Shown: positions 34,091 to 40,222 of the stretch, piece by piece | How positions within the stretch are numbered: position 1 is the stretch's first letter | How the letters are laid out: the number at the start of each line of letters is the position of its first letter | Source: Clostridiales bacterium | GTDB taxonomy: Bacteria > Bacillota > Clostridia > Christensenellales > Borkfalkiaceae | Direction of reading: 5' to 3' | Assembly (NCBI GenBank): GCA_015055545.1 | Contig: SVHY01000016.1 | Coordinates: forward strand, 1 to 40,222 | DNA length: 40,222 bases | The notes under the pieces: generated by a model | The model's database searches: none | What the model was told of the DNA's origin: nothing | What the model saw: only the letters and a program-made list of their open reading frames with translations | Program-made: the position numbers and the translations under genes

Positions 34091-35212
34091 ATGTTTCAAT
34101 ATTCCCTACTTTCAAGCGCCGTTGACGCGTTTGAACCCGTCGCCAAATGGCTGACCGTCTGCGTTCTCGCAGGACTTATCGTGCTTTGCACGGTCGTCTT
34201 TTTTGCTCGTCGTAGCGCGTTCCCAAAGTGTATAAAATATGTCCTCGTCGGACTGTTTTTATACTTACTCGCGCTGGCGATTGCCTTTTTCGCACTCGAT
34301 ATCGCCAAACATTACAGCGACGAATACGTCGAAGAAAACTGGCTGGATAAACAAGCGTTAGTGCAATATTTGCTCCTGCCGCTTATCGTATTGCTTTCGC
34401 TCACGTTTTTGTTCGTTACGGCGTTTCTTATCGTCGGCAAATACAAACCGAGCATGAAAAGGCTTTGCGCGATCATCGGCGGCGCGCTCGTTTTTGCATC
34501 GTTCGCCGCTGTACTCGTTTGCCTGTCCGTATATTATAACGAAAAAATTGCAAACGACGGATATTACAACTCGGACGATGCCACCGTCAAACAGCTCGCG
34601 CTGTATATCTCCGCAGTCTTGACGATTGCCGCGATAATCGGTTTAGCGTTTACGGATAAAGGCAATTTGCGCTTTGATTCGCGCGCGCTTGCCTACGCGG
34701 GCGTTTGCGTTTCCATGAGTTTCGCGCTCTCGTATATCAAGCTTTGGGATATGCCCAACGGCGGTTCCGTCACGCTCGTCAGCTTGCTTCCGCTCATGCT
34801 CTTTTCGTATGCATTCGGCGCAAAGAAAGGCGTGTTCGTCGGGCTTACCTACGGCGTTTTACAAGCCGTTCAAGACCCGTGGCTTATCCACCCCGCGCAG
34901 TTCTTGCTCGATTATCCCGTAGCCTTTTCCGCCGCAGGACTTGCAGGGCTGCTGCGCCCCGTCAAGCGTTTGGAAAAACTCCCCCAACTCTCGTTTGCGC
35001 TTAGTGCTGTTCTTGCAGGCAGCTTACGTTTTATCTGCCACGTGCTTTCGGGCGTGTTCGCCTTTGAAGCGTACGCAATCGGTCAAAACGTTTGGGCGTA
35101 TAGCCTTGTATACAACGCTTACGTGTTCATTGACGTCGCGCTCGTTATCATAGCAGGCGTATTCGTGCTTTCGTCAAAATCGTTCGTAAAAACGATTGCA
35201 AAAGCGCGTTAA
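34091..35212 (+). CDS. thiT: ThiT-type thiamine transporter with N-terminal membrane extension
   Basis: The S component of an ECF transporter for thiamine. The C-terminal part (from about residue 200) shows the ThiT core: FALSYIKLWDMPNGGSVTLVSLLPLMLFSYAFGAKKGVFVG, then LQAVQDPWLIHPAQFLLDYPVAFSAAGLAGL with the usual substrate-binding residues. Ordinary ThiT is about 180-200 aa; here 373 aa include an extra N-terminal half with five hydrophobic helices (about 19-41, 48-70, 90-115, 124-146, 167-187) that I do not recognise. An AAGGAGG ribosome site precedes the ATG. Control by the TPP riboswitch confirms the substrate. The ECF energising module is elsewhere. Confidence 0.9.
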   Translation: MFQYSLLSSAVDAFEPVAKWLTVCVLAGLIVLCTVVFFARRSAFPKCIKYVLVGLFLYLLALAIAFFALDIAKHYSDEYVEENWLDKQALVQYLLLPLIVLLSLTFLFVTAFLIVGKYKPSMKRLCAIIGGALVFASFAAVLVCLSVYYNEKIANDGYYNSDDATVKQLALYISAVLTIAAIIGLAFTDKGNLRFDSRALAYAGVCVSMSFALSYIKLWDMPNGGSVTLVSLLPLMLFSYAFGAKKGVFVGLTYGVLQAVQDPWLIHPAQFLLDYPVAFSAAGLAGLLRPVKRLEKLPQLSFALSAVLAGSLRFICHVLSGVFAFEAYAIGQNVWAYSLVYNAYVFIDVALVIIAGVFVLSSKSFVKTIAKAR

Positions 35213-35709
35213 TCTACGGCTATTTCGTCAAAGATTTTCTTATCGACAATCAGCTTTTGGTTGTCTAAATCCACGCGTTTAATAACGCCTTTTACGGCAG
35301 GGAAGAGTATGCTTTTCCCTGCTTTTTCTATCGTATAGATATCGGAAGAAAGGTTTTTGATGTCTTTGACAACGCCCAAAACTTCGCCCTCTTCCGTTTC
35401 GCAAGAAAGCCCTATGATATCCACGATATAATATTGTCCGTCGTTTAAAGGGGGCGCGTCGTCGCGTTCGCCCTGTAAAAGCTTGCCGCGCATAAGCTCT
35501 GCGGCGTTTCTATCGGGAACGCCGCGAAGTCCTACGTACGCCGCGCCGTCGTTGCCGACGCGGAAGGACAAAATTTTATAGGGTGTATCGTCGATATACA
35601 CCGTTTTAAAAGCTTTTACGTCCTCGGGAAAATCCGTAAACGTTTTAATTTTGAGTTCGCCTCGAATCCCTTGCGGTTTCAAGACTTCGCCGATAATCAA
35701 CCGTTGCAT
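35209..35709 (-). CDS. rimM: Ribosome maturation factor RimM
   Basis: Helps assemble the head of the 30S subunit by binding S19. The 166-aa protein shows IGEVLKPQGIRGELKIKTFTD at the N-terminus, a RimM beta-barrel domain, then a PRC-barrel with YYIVDIIGLSCETEEGEVLGVVKDI. Length is normal. It is last in the ylxM-ffh-rpsP-khpA group. Its stop TAA shares the palindrome TTAA (35209-35212) with the stop of the converging thiT gene. Confidence 0.96.
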   Translation of the reverse strand: MQRLIIGEVLKPQGIRGELKIKTFTDFPEDVKAFKTVYIDDTPYKILSFRVGNDGAAYVGLRGVPDRNAAELMRGKLLQGERDDAPPLNDGQYYIVDIIGLSCETEEGEVLGVVKDIKNLSSDIYTIEKAGKSILFPAVKGVIKRVDLDNQKLIVDKKIFDEIAVD

Positions 35710-35784
35710 AATCCACCTCTTTTTGAAAAGGGAAAAAAAGGCTTTCGAGTCCGAAAACCTTTATTCCATTTCTAAGAATCCCTT

Positions 35785-36039
35785 TTATTCAGCGTCCGCC
35801 GTTTCACCGCGTTCGCGAATTTCCAATACGTAGCGTTTACTGCTCGACGGCGTTGCGGCTTGCACGAGGGTACGGAGCGCTTTGGCGATTTTACCTTGTT
35901 TCCCAATCACCTTGCCCATATCGGACGACGAAAGAACGACCGTAACTTCAATTACGCGGTCTTTTTCTTTCACTTCGTATTCGACGTTTTCCTTATCTTC
36001 GGCAAACTGTCCAACGACGTATTTAATCAAATCTAACAT
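35785..36039 (-). CDS. khpA: KH-domain RNA-binding protein KhpA (YlqC)
   Basis: An 84-aa single KH domain that binds RNA, usually as a partner of KhpB/Jag, with effects on cell elongation and small-RNA biology. The GxxG loop is in GKVIGKQGKIAKALRTLVQA near residues 42-60. Position between rpsP and rimM is conserved in Firmicutes. The gene ends with an acidic tail (GETADAE). Confidence 0.94.
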   Translation of the reverse strand: MLDLIKYVVGQFAEDKENVEYEVKEKDRVIEVTVVLSSSDMGKVIGKQGKIAKALRTLVQAATPSSSKRYVLEIRERGETADAE

Positions 36040-36078
36040 ACTGTCTCCCTTAAAAGCAACGAAAAATTAGCGTGCGAA

Positions 36079-36372
36079 TTATTTATCCGACTTCTTGCCT
36101 TTGGTTTTGGACGGGCTGAGTTTCGCGCTCTTTTCCATCGCACCCGTTTTTACGAGCAAGCTCTTCACGGTTTCGGTGGGTTGAACGCCTTTTTTAAGCC
36201 AATCTTGCGCTTTTGCTACGTCGATGTCAAGCGCAACGGGATTGCTGCAAGGGTTGTAGTGCCCAACGCAATCGATGTATTCGCCCGTAGCAGCCTTTCT
36301 GCTGTCTACAACGACCACACGATAGATAGGGTTTCTCTTGTCGCCCATTCTGAAAAGTCTCATTTTAACCAT
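36079..36372 (-). CDS. rpsP: 30S ribosomal protein S16
   Basis: A small-subunit protein near the body of 16S rRNA. The start at 36372 is chosen for GGAGGT upstream and for the family opening (MVKMRLFRMGDKRNPIYRVVVVDSRK); a longer frame to 36465 would run into repeats. The 97-aa length includes a basic C-terminal tail (SPSKTKGKKSDK). It follows ffh after a 168-bp gap filled with repeat. Confidence 0.96.
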   Translation of the reverse strand: MVKMRLFRMGDKRNPIYRVVVVDSRKAATGEYIDCVGHYNPCSNPVALDIDVAKAQDWLKKGVQPTETVKSLLVKTGAMEKSAKLSPSKTKGKKSDK

Positions 36373-36439
36373 AATATTATACCTCCAAATGTATATAAAA
36401 ATTTTTTTGTTTTTATCTTTTATCTTGTCGTACGAAAAA

Positions 36440-36535
36440 TTTTTAATGCAAAATGCTGAATGCAAAATGCATAATGATTGTATTATTAATTCTCCCGCAA
36501 TTTTGCATTATGCATTATGAATTATGCATTAATCT
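36440..36535. repeat. ATGCAT-type inverted repeat between ffh and rpsP
   Basis: The left side contains repeated AATGCAAAATGCATAATG units and the right side the mirror TTTTGCATTATGCATTATGAATTATGCATT. Together they form a large AT-rich inverted repeat with a centre near 36485. It is the longest copy of the family found at 9331, 18214 and 33252. Confidence 0.65.
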
Positions 36536-36540
36536 TGTCG

Positions 36541-37860
36541 TTAGAACGGCAACCTAAGCCGACCTTTGTTGCCTTTGAGCTGTTTCATGAGCATTTTCGT
36601 TTGCTCGAACTGCTTTAACAGCTGATTGACTTCTTGCACGCTCGTACCCGAACCCGCCGCGATACGGCGTTTTCTCTTGCTTTCGATAATGGACGGGTTA
36701 TCTCGCTCTTGCTTGGTCATGGACAAGATAATCGCTTTCGTGCGCTCTATCTTCTTTTCGTCCACGTCCCCCTCGCCTACTTTGAGTTTATTCGCCCCAG
36801 GGAGCATGGACAGCATCGCCTGTGCGCCACCCATCTTTTTCATCATGGAAAACTGTTCCAGATAATCGCTAAGCGTAAAGGAATTTGCCAGCATTTTTTG
36901 CTGCATTTTCTTTGCGTCTTCTTCCGTTATCGCCTGTTGCGCCTTTTCAATCAACGAGAGCACGTCGCCCATGCCCAAAATCCGCGACGCCATTCTGTCG
37001 GGATAGAAGGGTTCTAAATCGCCCAGCTTTTCGCCAACGCCAATAAACTTGATAGGCTTGCCCGTAACCGCCTTAATGGACAAACACGCACCACCGCGCG
37101 TATCGCCGTCCAGCTTGGTCAATATCACGCCCGTGATCTCCAAACGACTGTTAAACGTTTCCGCAACGTTCACCGCCTCTTGCCCCGTCATCGCGTCAAC
37201 GACGAGCAGCGTTTCGGTTACTTCCACTTGCTTTTTGATATTTTCCAGCTCTTGCATGAGCGTTTCGTCGATTTGCAACCGCCCCGCCGTATCCAAAACG
37301 ACGGTATCAAAGCCCATCTTCCGCGCGTATTCAATCGCCTCTTTCGCCGTCTTTACAGGGCTTTGCGTACCCCTTTCAAACACTTCCACTTGCGCGTTTT
37401 TACCAACGACTTGCAACTGCGTAATTGCCGCGGGACGGTAAATATCCCCCGCCACGAGCAACGGGTTTTTACCCTGTTTTTTCAGTTGTACGGCGAGCTT
37501 TCCGCAAAGCGTCGTTTTCCCCGCGCCCTGCAAACCGCACATCATAATTACGGTGGGCAGCTTGGGCGACACTTCGAGTTTCGCGTTCTTCGAGCCCATA
37601 AGCGCAATCAGTTCTTCGTTGACGATTTTAATAACCTGTTGCGCGGGATTGAGCGAGGACAAAATTTCTTGCCCAACCGCTTTTTCGGATACTTCGGCAA
37701 TAAACTGTTTGGCTACGCGCAAATTAACGTCAGCCTCCAAAAGCGCGACGCGCACTTCACGCATCGCCGTACGGATTTCAAGCTCCGTCAACTTACCACG
37801 CTTGGTAAGCTTGGAAAATATATGATTTAACCGTTCTGATAATCCGCCGAATAAAGCCAT
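36541..37860 (-). CDS. ffh: Signal recognition particle protein Ffh
   Basis: The GTPase of the signal recognition particle that targets membrane proteins to the translocon. The 439-aa protein has the N-domain, G-domain with GLQGAGKTTLCGKLA near residue 107, DTAGR near 190 and TKLDGDTRGG near 247, and the Met-rich M-domain (from about 300) with the RNA-binding SKRKRRIAAGSGTSVQEVNQLLKQF. It starts 10 bp after ylxM. It is complete. Confidence 0.97.
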   Translation of the reverse strand: MALFGGLSERLNHIFSKLTKRGKLTELEIRTAMREVRVALLEADVNLRVAKQFIAEVSEKAVGQEILSSLNPAQQVIKIVNEELIALMGSKNAKLEVSPKLPTVIMMCGLQGAGKTTLCGKLAVQLKKQGKNPLLVAGDIYRPAAITQLQVVGKNAQVEVFERGTQSPVKTAKEAIEYARKMGFDTVVLDTAGRLQIDETLMQELENIKKQVEVTETLLVVDAMTGQEAVNVAETFNSRLEITGVILTKLDGDTRGGACLSIKAVTGKPIKFIGVGEKLGDLEPFYPDRMASRILGMGDVLSLIEKAQQAITEEDAKKMQQKMLANSFTLSDYLEQFSMMKKMGGAQAMLSMLPGANKLKVGEGDVDEKKIERTKAIILSMTKQERDNPSIIESKRKRRIAAGSGTSVQEVNQLLKQFEQTKMLMKQLKGNKGRLRLPF

Positions 37861-37870
37861 GGAAACCCCT

Positions 37871-38131
37871 TTACTTTTTCAATCTTTCAATTTCTTCTTG
37901 TAGCTGATTGACCGTCTTTAAAAATCCGAGCTTACTTTCATAACCTTCGAGCTGTTTTCTGCATTTTTGCAAGCAATCGGAAACGCTTTGACGGGAAACG
38001 CCCTTTTCTTCTGCAATTTCGCCAAGCGAAAGATCGCAGTTGAAATACAAGTTTGTAATCTCTCTTTGCGTCGCCGTTAAAAGGGGCGAATACAAATCCC
38101 AAAGCCGAAGAAATTCCAAATCGTCTTTCAT
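37871..38131 (-). CDS. ylxM: YlxM-family regulator of the SRP operon
   Basis: An 86-aa helix-turn-helix protein that is found next to ffh or ftsY and modulates SRP in streptococci. LSLGEIAEEKGVSRQSVSDCLQKCRKQL is the HTH, and the C-terminus is helical (LKTVNQLQEEIERLKK). The start at 38131 is chosen over upstream options because MKDDLEFLRLWDLYSPLLT is the family opening and GGGGGAG lies upstream. It is first in the operon with ffh, rpsP, khpA and rimM. Confidence 0.93.
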   Translation of the reverse strand: MKDDLEFLRLWDLYSPLLTATQREITNLYFNCDLSLGEIAEEKGVSRQSVSDCLQKCRKQLEGYESKLGFLKTVNQLQEEIERLKK

Positions 38132-38162
38132 TTCCCAGCTCCCCCGTCTATTTACTGCAACC

Positions 38163-38191
38163 ATTATACCCGATAAAAAACGACCTGTCAA
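38163..38191 (-). promoter_or_regulatory. Promoter of ylxM-ffh, -35 inside a terminator hairpin
   Basis: TTGACA (38186-38191) and TATAAT (38163-38168) on the minus strand are 17 bp apart. The -35 box is part of the distal arm of the rseP terminator. Confidence 0.7.
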
Positions 38192-38209
38192 GCATTTTTA
38201 CTTGACAGG
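38175..38209 (-). terminator. Terminator after rseP
   Basis: CCTGTCAAG and CTTGACAGG (38201-38209 with 38184-38192) form a 9-bp stem with an 8-base loop, then TCGTTTTTT on the minus strand. The same bases hold the next promoter's -35 box. Confidence 0.7.
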
Positions 38210-38219
38210 CGAAATTTTT

Positions 38220-39482
38220 TTAAAATAATTGCAACAAATCAACGAGAATGGCAAACCCGAACAGAAAAACAATCCCGATAAAGTGTATCATCGTTTCCAC
38301 TTTTCGATTGACGGGCTTTTTACGTATCCATTCTATGATACAGAAAATCACTTTACACCCGTCGAGCGCAGGCACGGGCAACAAATTAAACACGGCAAGG
38401 TTTACCCCGATAAACGCGGCAATATTCAAAAAGGACAAAAGCCCGCTCGACGCCGCTTGCGCCGTTACCGAAATCGTGGTAACGGGTCCGCCCATCGCGT
38501 CCAACCCAAGTTTCCCCGTCAACAGTTCGCCTAAGGAACGGAGCACCGTCCCGCCTATCTTCCAAGAATAGGCAAACGAATGACCGATTGTTTGGAAAAA
38601 GCCCTGCTTTTCCGTAACGGTAAACAGCCCGTAAATATTCATGGAACGCAATAGCGTATTCGTATCCGACATATTGACGAAATTCGCGTTGATGGCAAGC
38701 GTCATTTCCACCGTTTGCACTTCATCGTCGCGAATGACTTTGACGGGCACGCTGTCCCCCGCTTTTTTACCGTCCAAAATATCCATATAATCGGTAATCA
38801 TATACACGTTCTTACCGTCGATTTCCAAAATAATATCGCCCGTTTGCAAACCGCCCGTGTATTCGTTTGTCGATTCTTCTACCGTCGCCATTGTCGCCGC
38901 GTCCATATCGGGCGGATTAGGATTTTCCACCACCACTTGATAGAGCGGTCTTCCAAACCCCGTGAACATGATAATAATCAAAAACAGCGCAAGGATATAA
39001 TTCATCGTCGCGCCCGCGAGCAAAACGATAATGCGTTTCCAAGGCGCTTGGTCGTTAAAGCGTTCGCCCTTAGGCTCGGGATATTCGTCCTTTTTTGGCT
39101 CTTGCGGCTCGTTCGTCGCAACCATACCCCCGTCGTTTGCGTTTTCTTCCGTGGTATCGGGGAACTGCTCAAACGGCTCGTCGTCCGCTTTTTTTTGCGG
39201 CTCGTCGTCCACTTCGTCCTCCCCGTCGAACGCGCAATACCCGCCCAAAGGAATGATACGCAGCGCAAACAGTTCGCCCGTCTTTTTACTCCGCTTTTTA
39301 AAAAGCGCAGGTCCAAACCCGACGGAAAATTCGTTGATTTTAAAGCCCAACGCCTTGCCCGCCACGTAATGCCCAAATTCGTGGATCGTAACCATAACAA
39401 GCAAAATCACAATGGCAAGCACCACGCCGCCAAGGCTCTTCATCACACTCGTAAAAGACAGTAAACCGTTTAAATACTGCAA
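38220..39482 (-). CDS. rseP: RseP/RasP-type site-2 zinc protease
   Basis: An intramembrane metalloprotease that cleaves anti-sigma factors and leftover signal peptides. The 420-aa protein has the zinc motif HEFGH at residues 34-38 in the first membrane helix, a PDZ domain (about 190-270), and the third zinc ligand in NLLPVPALDG near 378. A cytoplasmic insert of about 55 residues (86-140) is very rich in Asp, Glu and Pro and has no clear fold. In Firmicutes the family is called RasP/YluC; dxr and proS, often next to it, are absent. It is preceded by a sugar-binding protein gene only 12 bp upstream. Confidence 0.92.
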   Translation of the reverse strand: MQYLNGLLSFTSVMKSLGGVVLAIVILLVMVTIHEFGHYVAGKALGFKINEFSVGFGPALFKKRSKKTGELFALRIIPLGGYCAFDGEDEVDDEPQKKADDEPFEQFPDTTEENANDGGMVATNEPQEPKKDEYPEPKGERFNDQAPWKRIIVLLAGATMNYILALFLIIIMFTGFGRPLYQVVVENPNPPDMDAATMATVEESTNEYTGGLQTGDIILEIDGKNVYMITDYMDILDGKKAGDSVPVKVIRDDEVQTVEMTLAINANFVNMSDTNTLLRSMNIYGLFTVTEKQGFFQTIGHSFAYSWKIGGTVLRSLGELLTGKLGLDAMGGPVTTISVTAQAASSGLLSFLNIAAFIGVNLAVFNLLPVPALDGCKVIFCIIEWIRKKPVNRKVETMIHFIGIVFLFGFAILVDLLQLF

Positions 39483-39494
39483 TGCAAAAACTCC

Positions 39495-40214
39495 TTACCC
39501 GTTAATTATTTCATTCCATTGATTTTGCGAAATTCTCGTCGCTTCAAATATTTCCGCCGCCGTACGCCCCTCGCGAATCGCTTGAATAAACGAACCGTAA
39601 TTTGTTCCGTTCACCGTCGGACGGTAAAATTCCGAATTCCAAGCAACGTTAAGCGTAGCGCGGTTTGCAATATAGGTGTAATTATTCATTACTTCATACA
39701 CGACCTTGCTATCCCTACACACAGCGTACAAAGATTGTTGGAACGTATCCATTTCGGAAAGCTGATTCTCCGTCATGTCGTAATCCACCGCTTTGCGCAT
39801 ACCCGTTTCCTGCGTAAAGTATTGCAATTCTTCGTCCGTATACAAGAATTTCAAAAATTCCTTGCAAATATTTTCAGCCGTTTCATCCAAGTTCGCGTTG
39901 ATAAAGGCGTACGAGCTGACCGCATTTACAAGCGTTTGTTCTCTGCCGTTTCCTTCCGTCACACTATCGTACACTTGCGTAGGCAAGCTCATCCAAGCCA
40001 AGTTGCGTTCTTCTCCCGAACCCGAAAACACGGCGTAATCTTGGAAAATATTATACGTCGTCGCTTCGTTATGCCACCAACTGCCTTCGATCAGCATACC
40101 GATTTCTTCTCTACCGCTTATGCCGTTAAGAATGAATTCACTTTGCGCGTCTTTATGTGTACATGACCCTTGATAACTTCTATCAGAAAACCAACCCTCG
40201 TTTTCGGATAGAAG
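39495..40214 (-). CDS. Extracellular solute-binding protein, C-terminal part
   Basis: The last 240 or so residues of a family-1 ABC substrate-binding lipoprotein. From WFSDRSYQGSCTHKDAQSEF through MLIEGSWWHNEA, LPTQVYDS, VSSYAFINANLDE and the closing SQNQWNEIING, it matches the second lobe of sugar-binding proteins. The reading frame is open to 40214 and meets a TAA at 40215 that lies in the terminal inverted repeat, so I consider the gene truncated by the end of the assembly and not a true short gene. The likely substrate is a sugar or oligosaccharide. The N-terminus and permeases are outside the window. Confidence 0.75.
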   Translation of the reverse strand, partial: LLSENEGWFSDRSYQGSCTHKDAQSEFILNGISGREEIGMLIEGSWWHNEATTYNIFQDYAVFSGSGEERNLAWMSLPTQVYDSVTEGNGREQTLVNAVSSYAFINANLDETAENICKEFLKFLYTDEELQYFTQETGMRKAVDYDMTENQLSEMDTFQQSLYAVCRDSKVVYEVMNNYTYIANRATLNVAWNSEFYRPTVNGTNYGSFIQAIREGRTAAEIFEATRISQNQWNEIING

Positions 40215-40222
40215 TTATCAAG
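40169..40222. repeat. Perfect 16-bp inverted repeat at the contig end
   Basis: CTTGATAACTTCTATC (40169-40184) is repeated in inverse form at 40207-40222, the last base of the window, with a 22-base spacer. It interrupts a coding frame. This is most simply a fold-back artefact of assembly or library preparation. Confidence 0.7.

Noticed and set aside
36373-36465. N-terminal extension of rpsP
   Set aside because: The extra 31 codons run through repeat sequence and past the GGAGGT ribosome site; the S16 family begins at 36372.

Overview
This 40.2 kb window looks like chromosomal DNA of an uncultured anaerobic Firmicute of the class Clostridia. The support is the gene order ylxM-ffh-rpsP-khpA-rimM, the order (comM)-dprA-topA-trmFO-hslV-hslU, a TPP riboswitch before an ECF-type thiT, a Na+-translocating decarboxylase beta subunit, rubrerythrin, and near-consensus sigma-A promoters with 17-bp spacers. 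A gut lineage such as Christensenellales would fit, but that is a guess from style. There is no rRNA, tRNA, CRISPR array, phage or transposase gene. Most of the window is core housekeeping with moderate GC; one pair of genes (14979-16449) is clearly more AT-rich.

Layout. 1-3044: yajC, then an ABC-2 type exporter (ATPase + permease) with a palindromic operator. 3145-5147: tgt and a PHP-family phosphatase, transcribed divergently; the PHP transcript appears leaderless. 5190-8985: a heterodimeric ABC exporter whose first gene has a one-base frameshift. 8986-9342: promoter, a 196-bp structured inverted-repeat element and a hairpin. 9343-14016: clpB, a small zinc-ribbon membrane protein and a cardiolipin synthase. 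14275-16898: rubrerythrin, two related unknown genes and thioredoxin. 16926-26550: hisS, hslU, hslV, trmFO, topA, dprA and comM, with hairpin arrays in two intergenic gaps. 26700-28685: rplS with a structured leader, and divergent oadB plus a gamma-like small subunit. 28747-31568: an overlapping four-gene operon (degenerate FtsK-like protein, mutY, HNH protein, iron-sulfur-type flavoprotein). 31669-33854: a lipoprotein HtrA-like protease and a YfbR-like nucleotidase. 33874-35212: TPP riboswitch and an extended ThiT. 35209-38131: rimM, khpA, rpsP, ffh and ylxM. 38220-40222: the RseP-type protease and a truncated sugar-binding lipoprotein.

How the genes work together. Protein export and membrane quality control are prominent: YajC, Ffh/YlxM, RseP, HtrA, ClpB and HslUV. 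Translation and RNA modification are covered by Tgt, TrmFO, HisS, RimM, L19 and S16. DNA maintenance is covered by TopA, DprA, ComM and MutY. The least explained items are the AT-rich pair with a gene-fusion history, the FtsK-like protein with a degraded P-loop, the long inverted-repeat element at 9089-9284, the hairpin arrays, and an HtrA protease with two inserted calcium-loop motifs. The right end of the window finishes in a perfect inverted repeat that is probably an assembly artefact.
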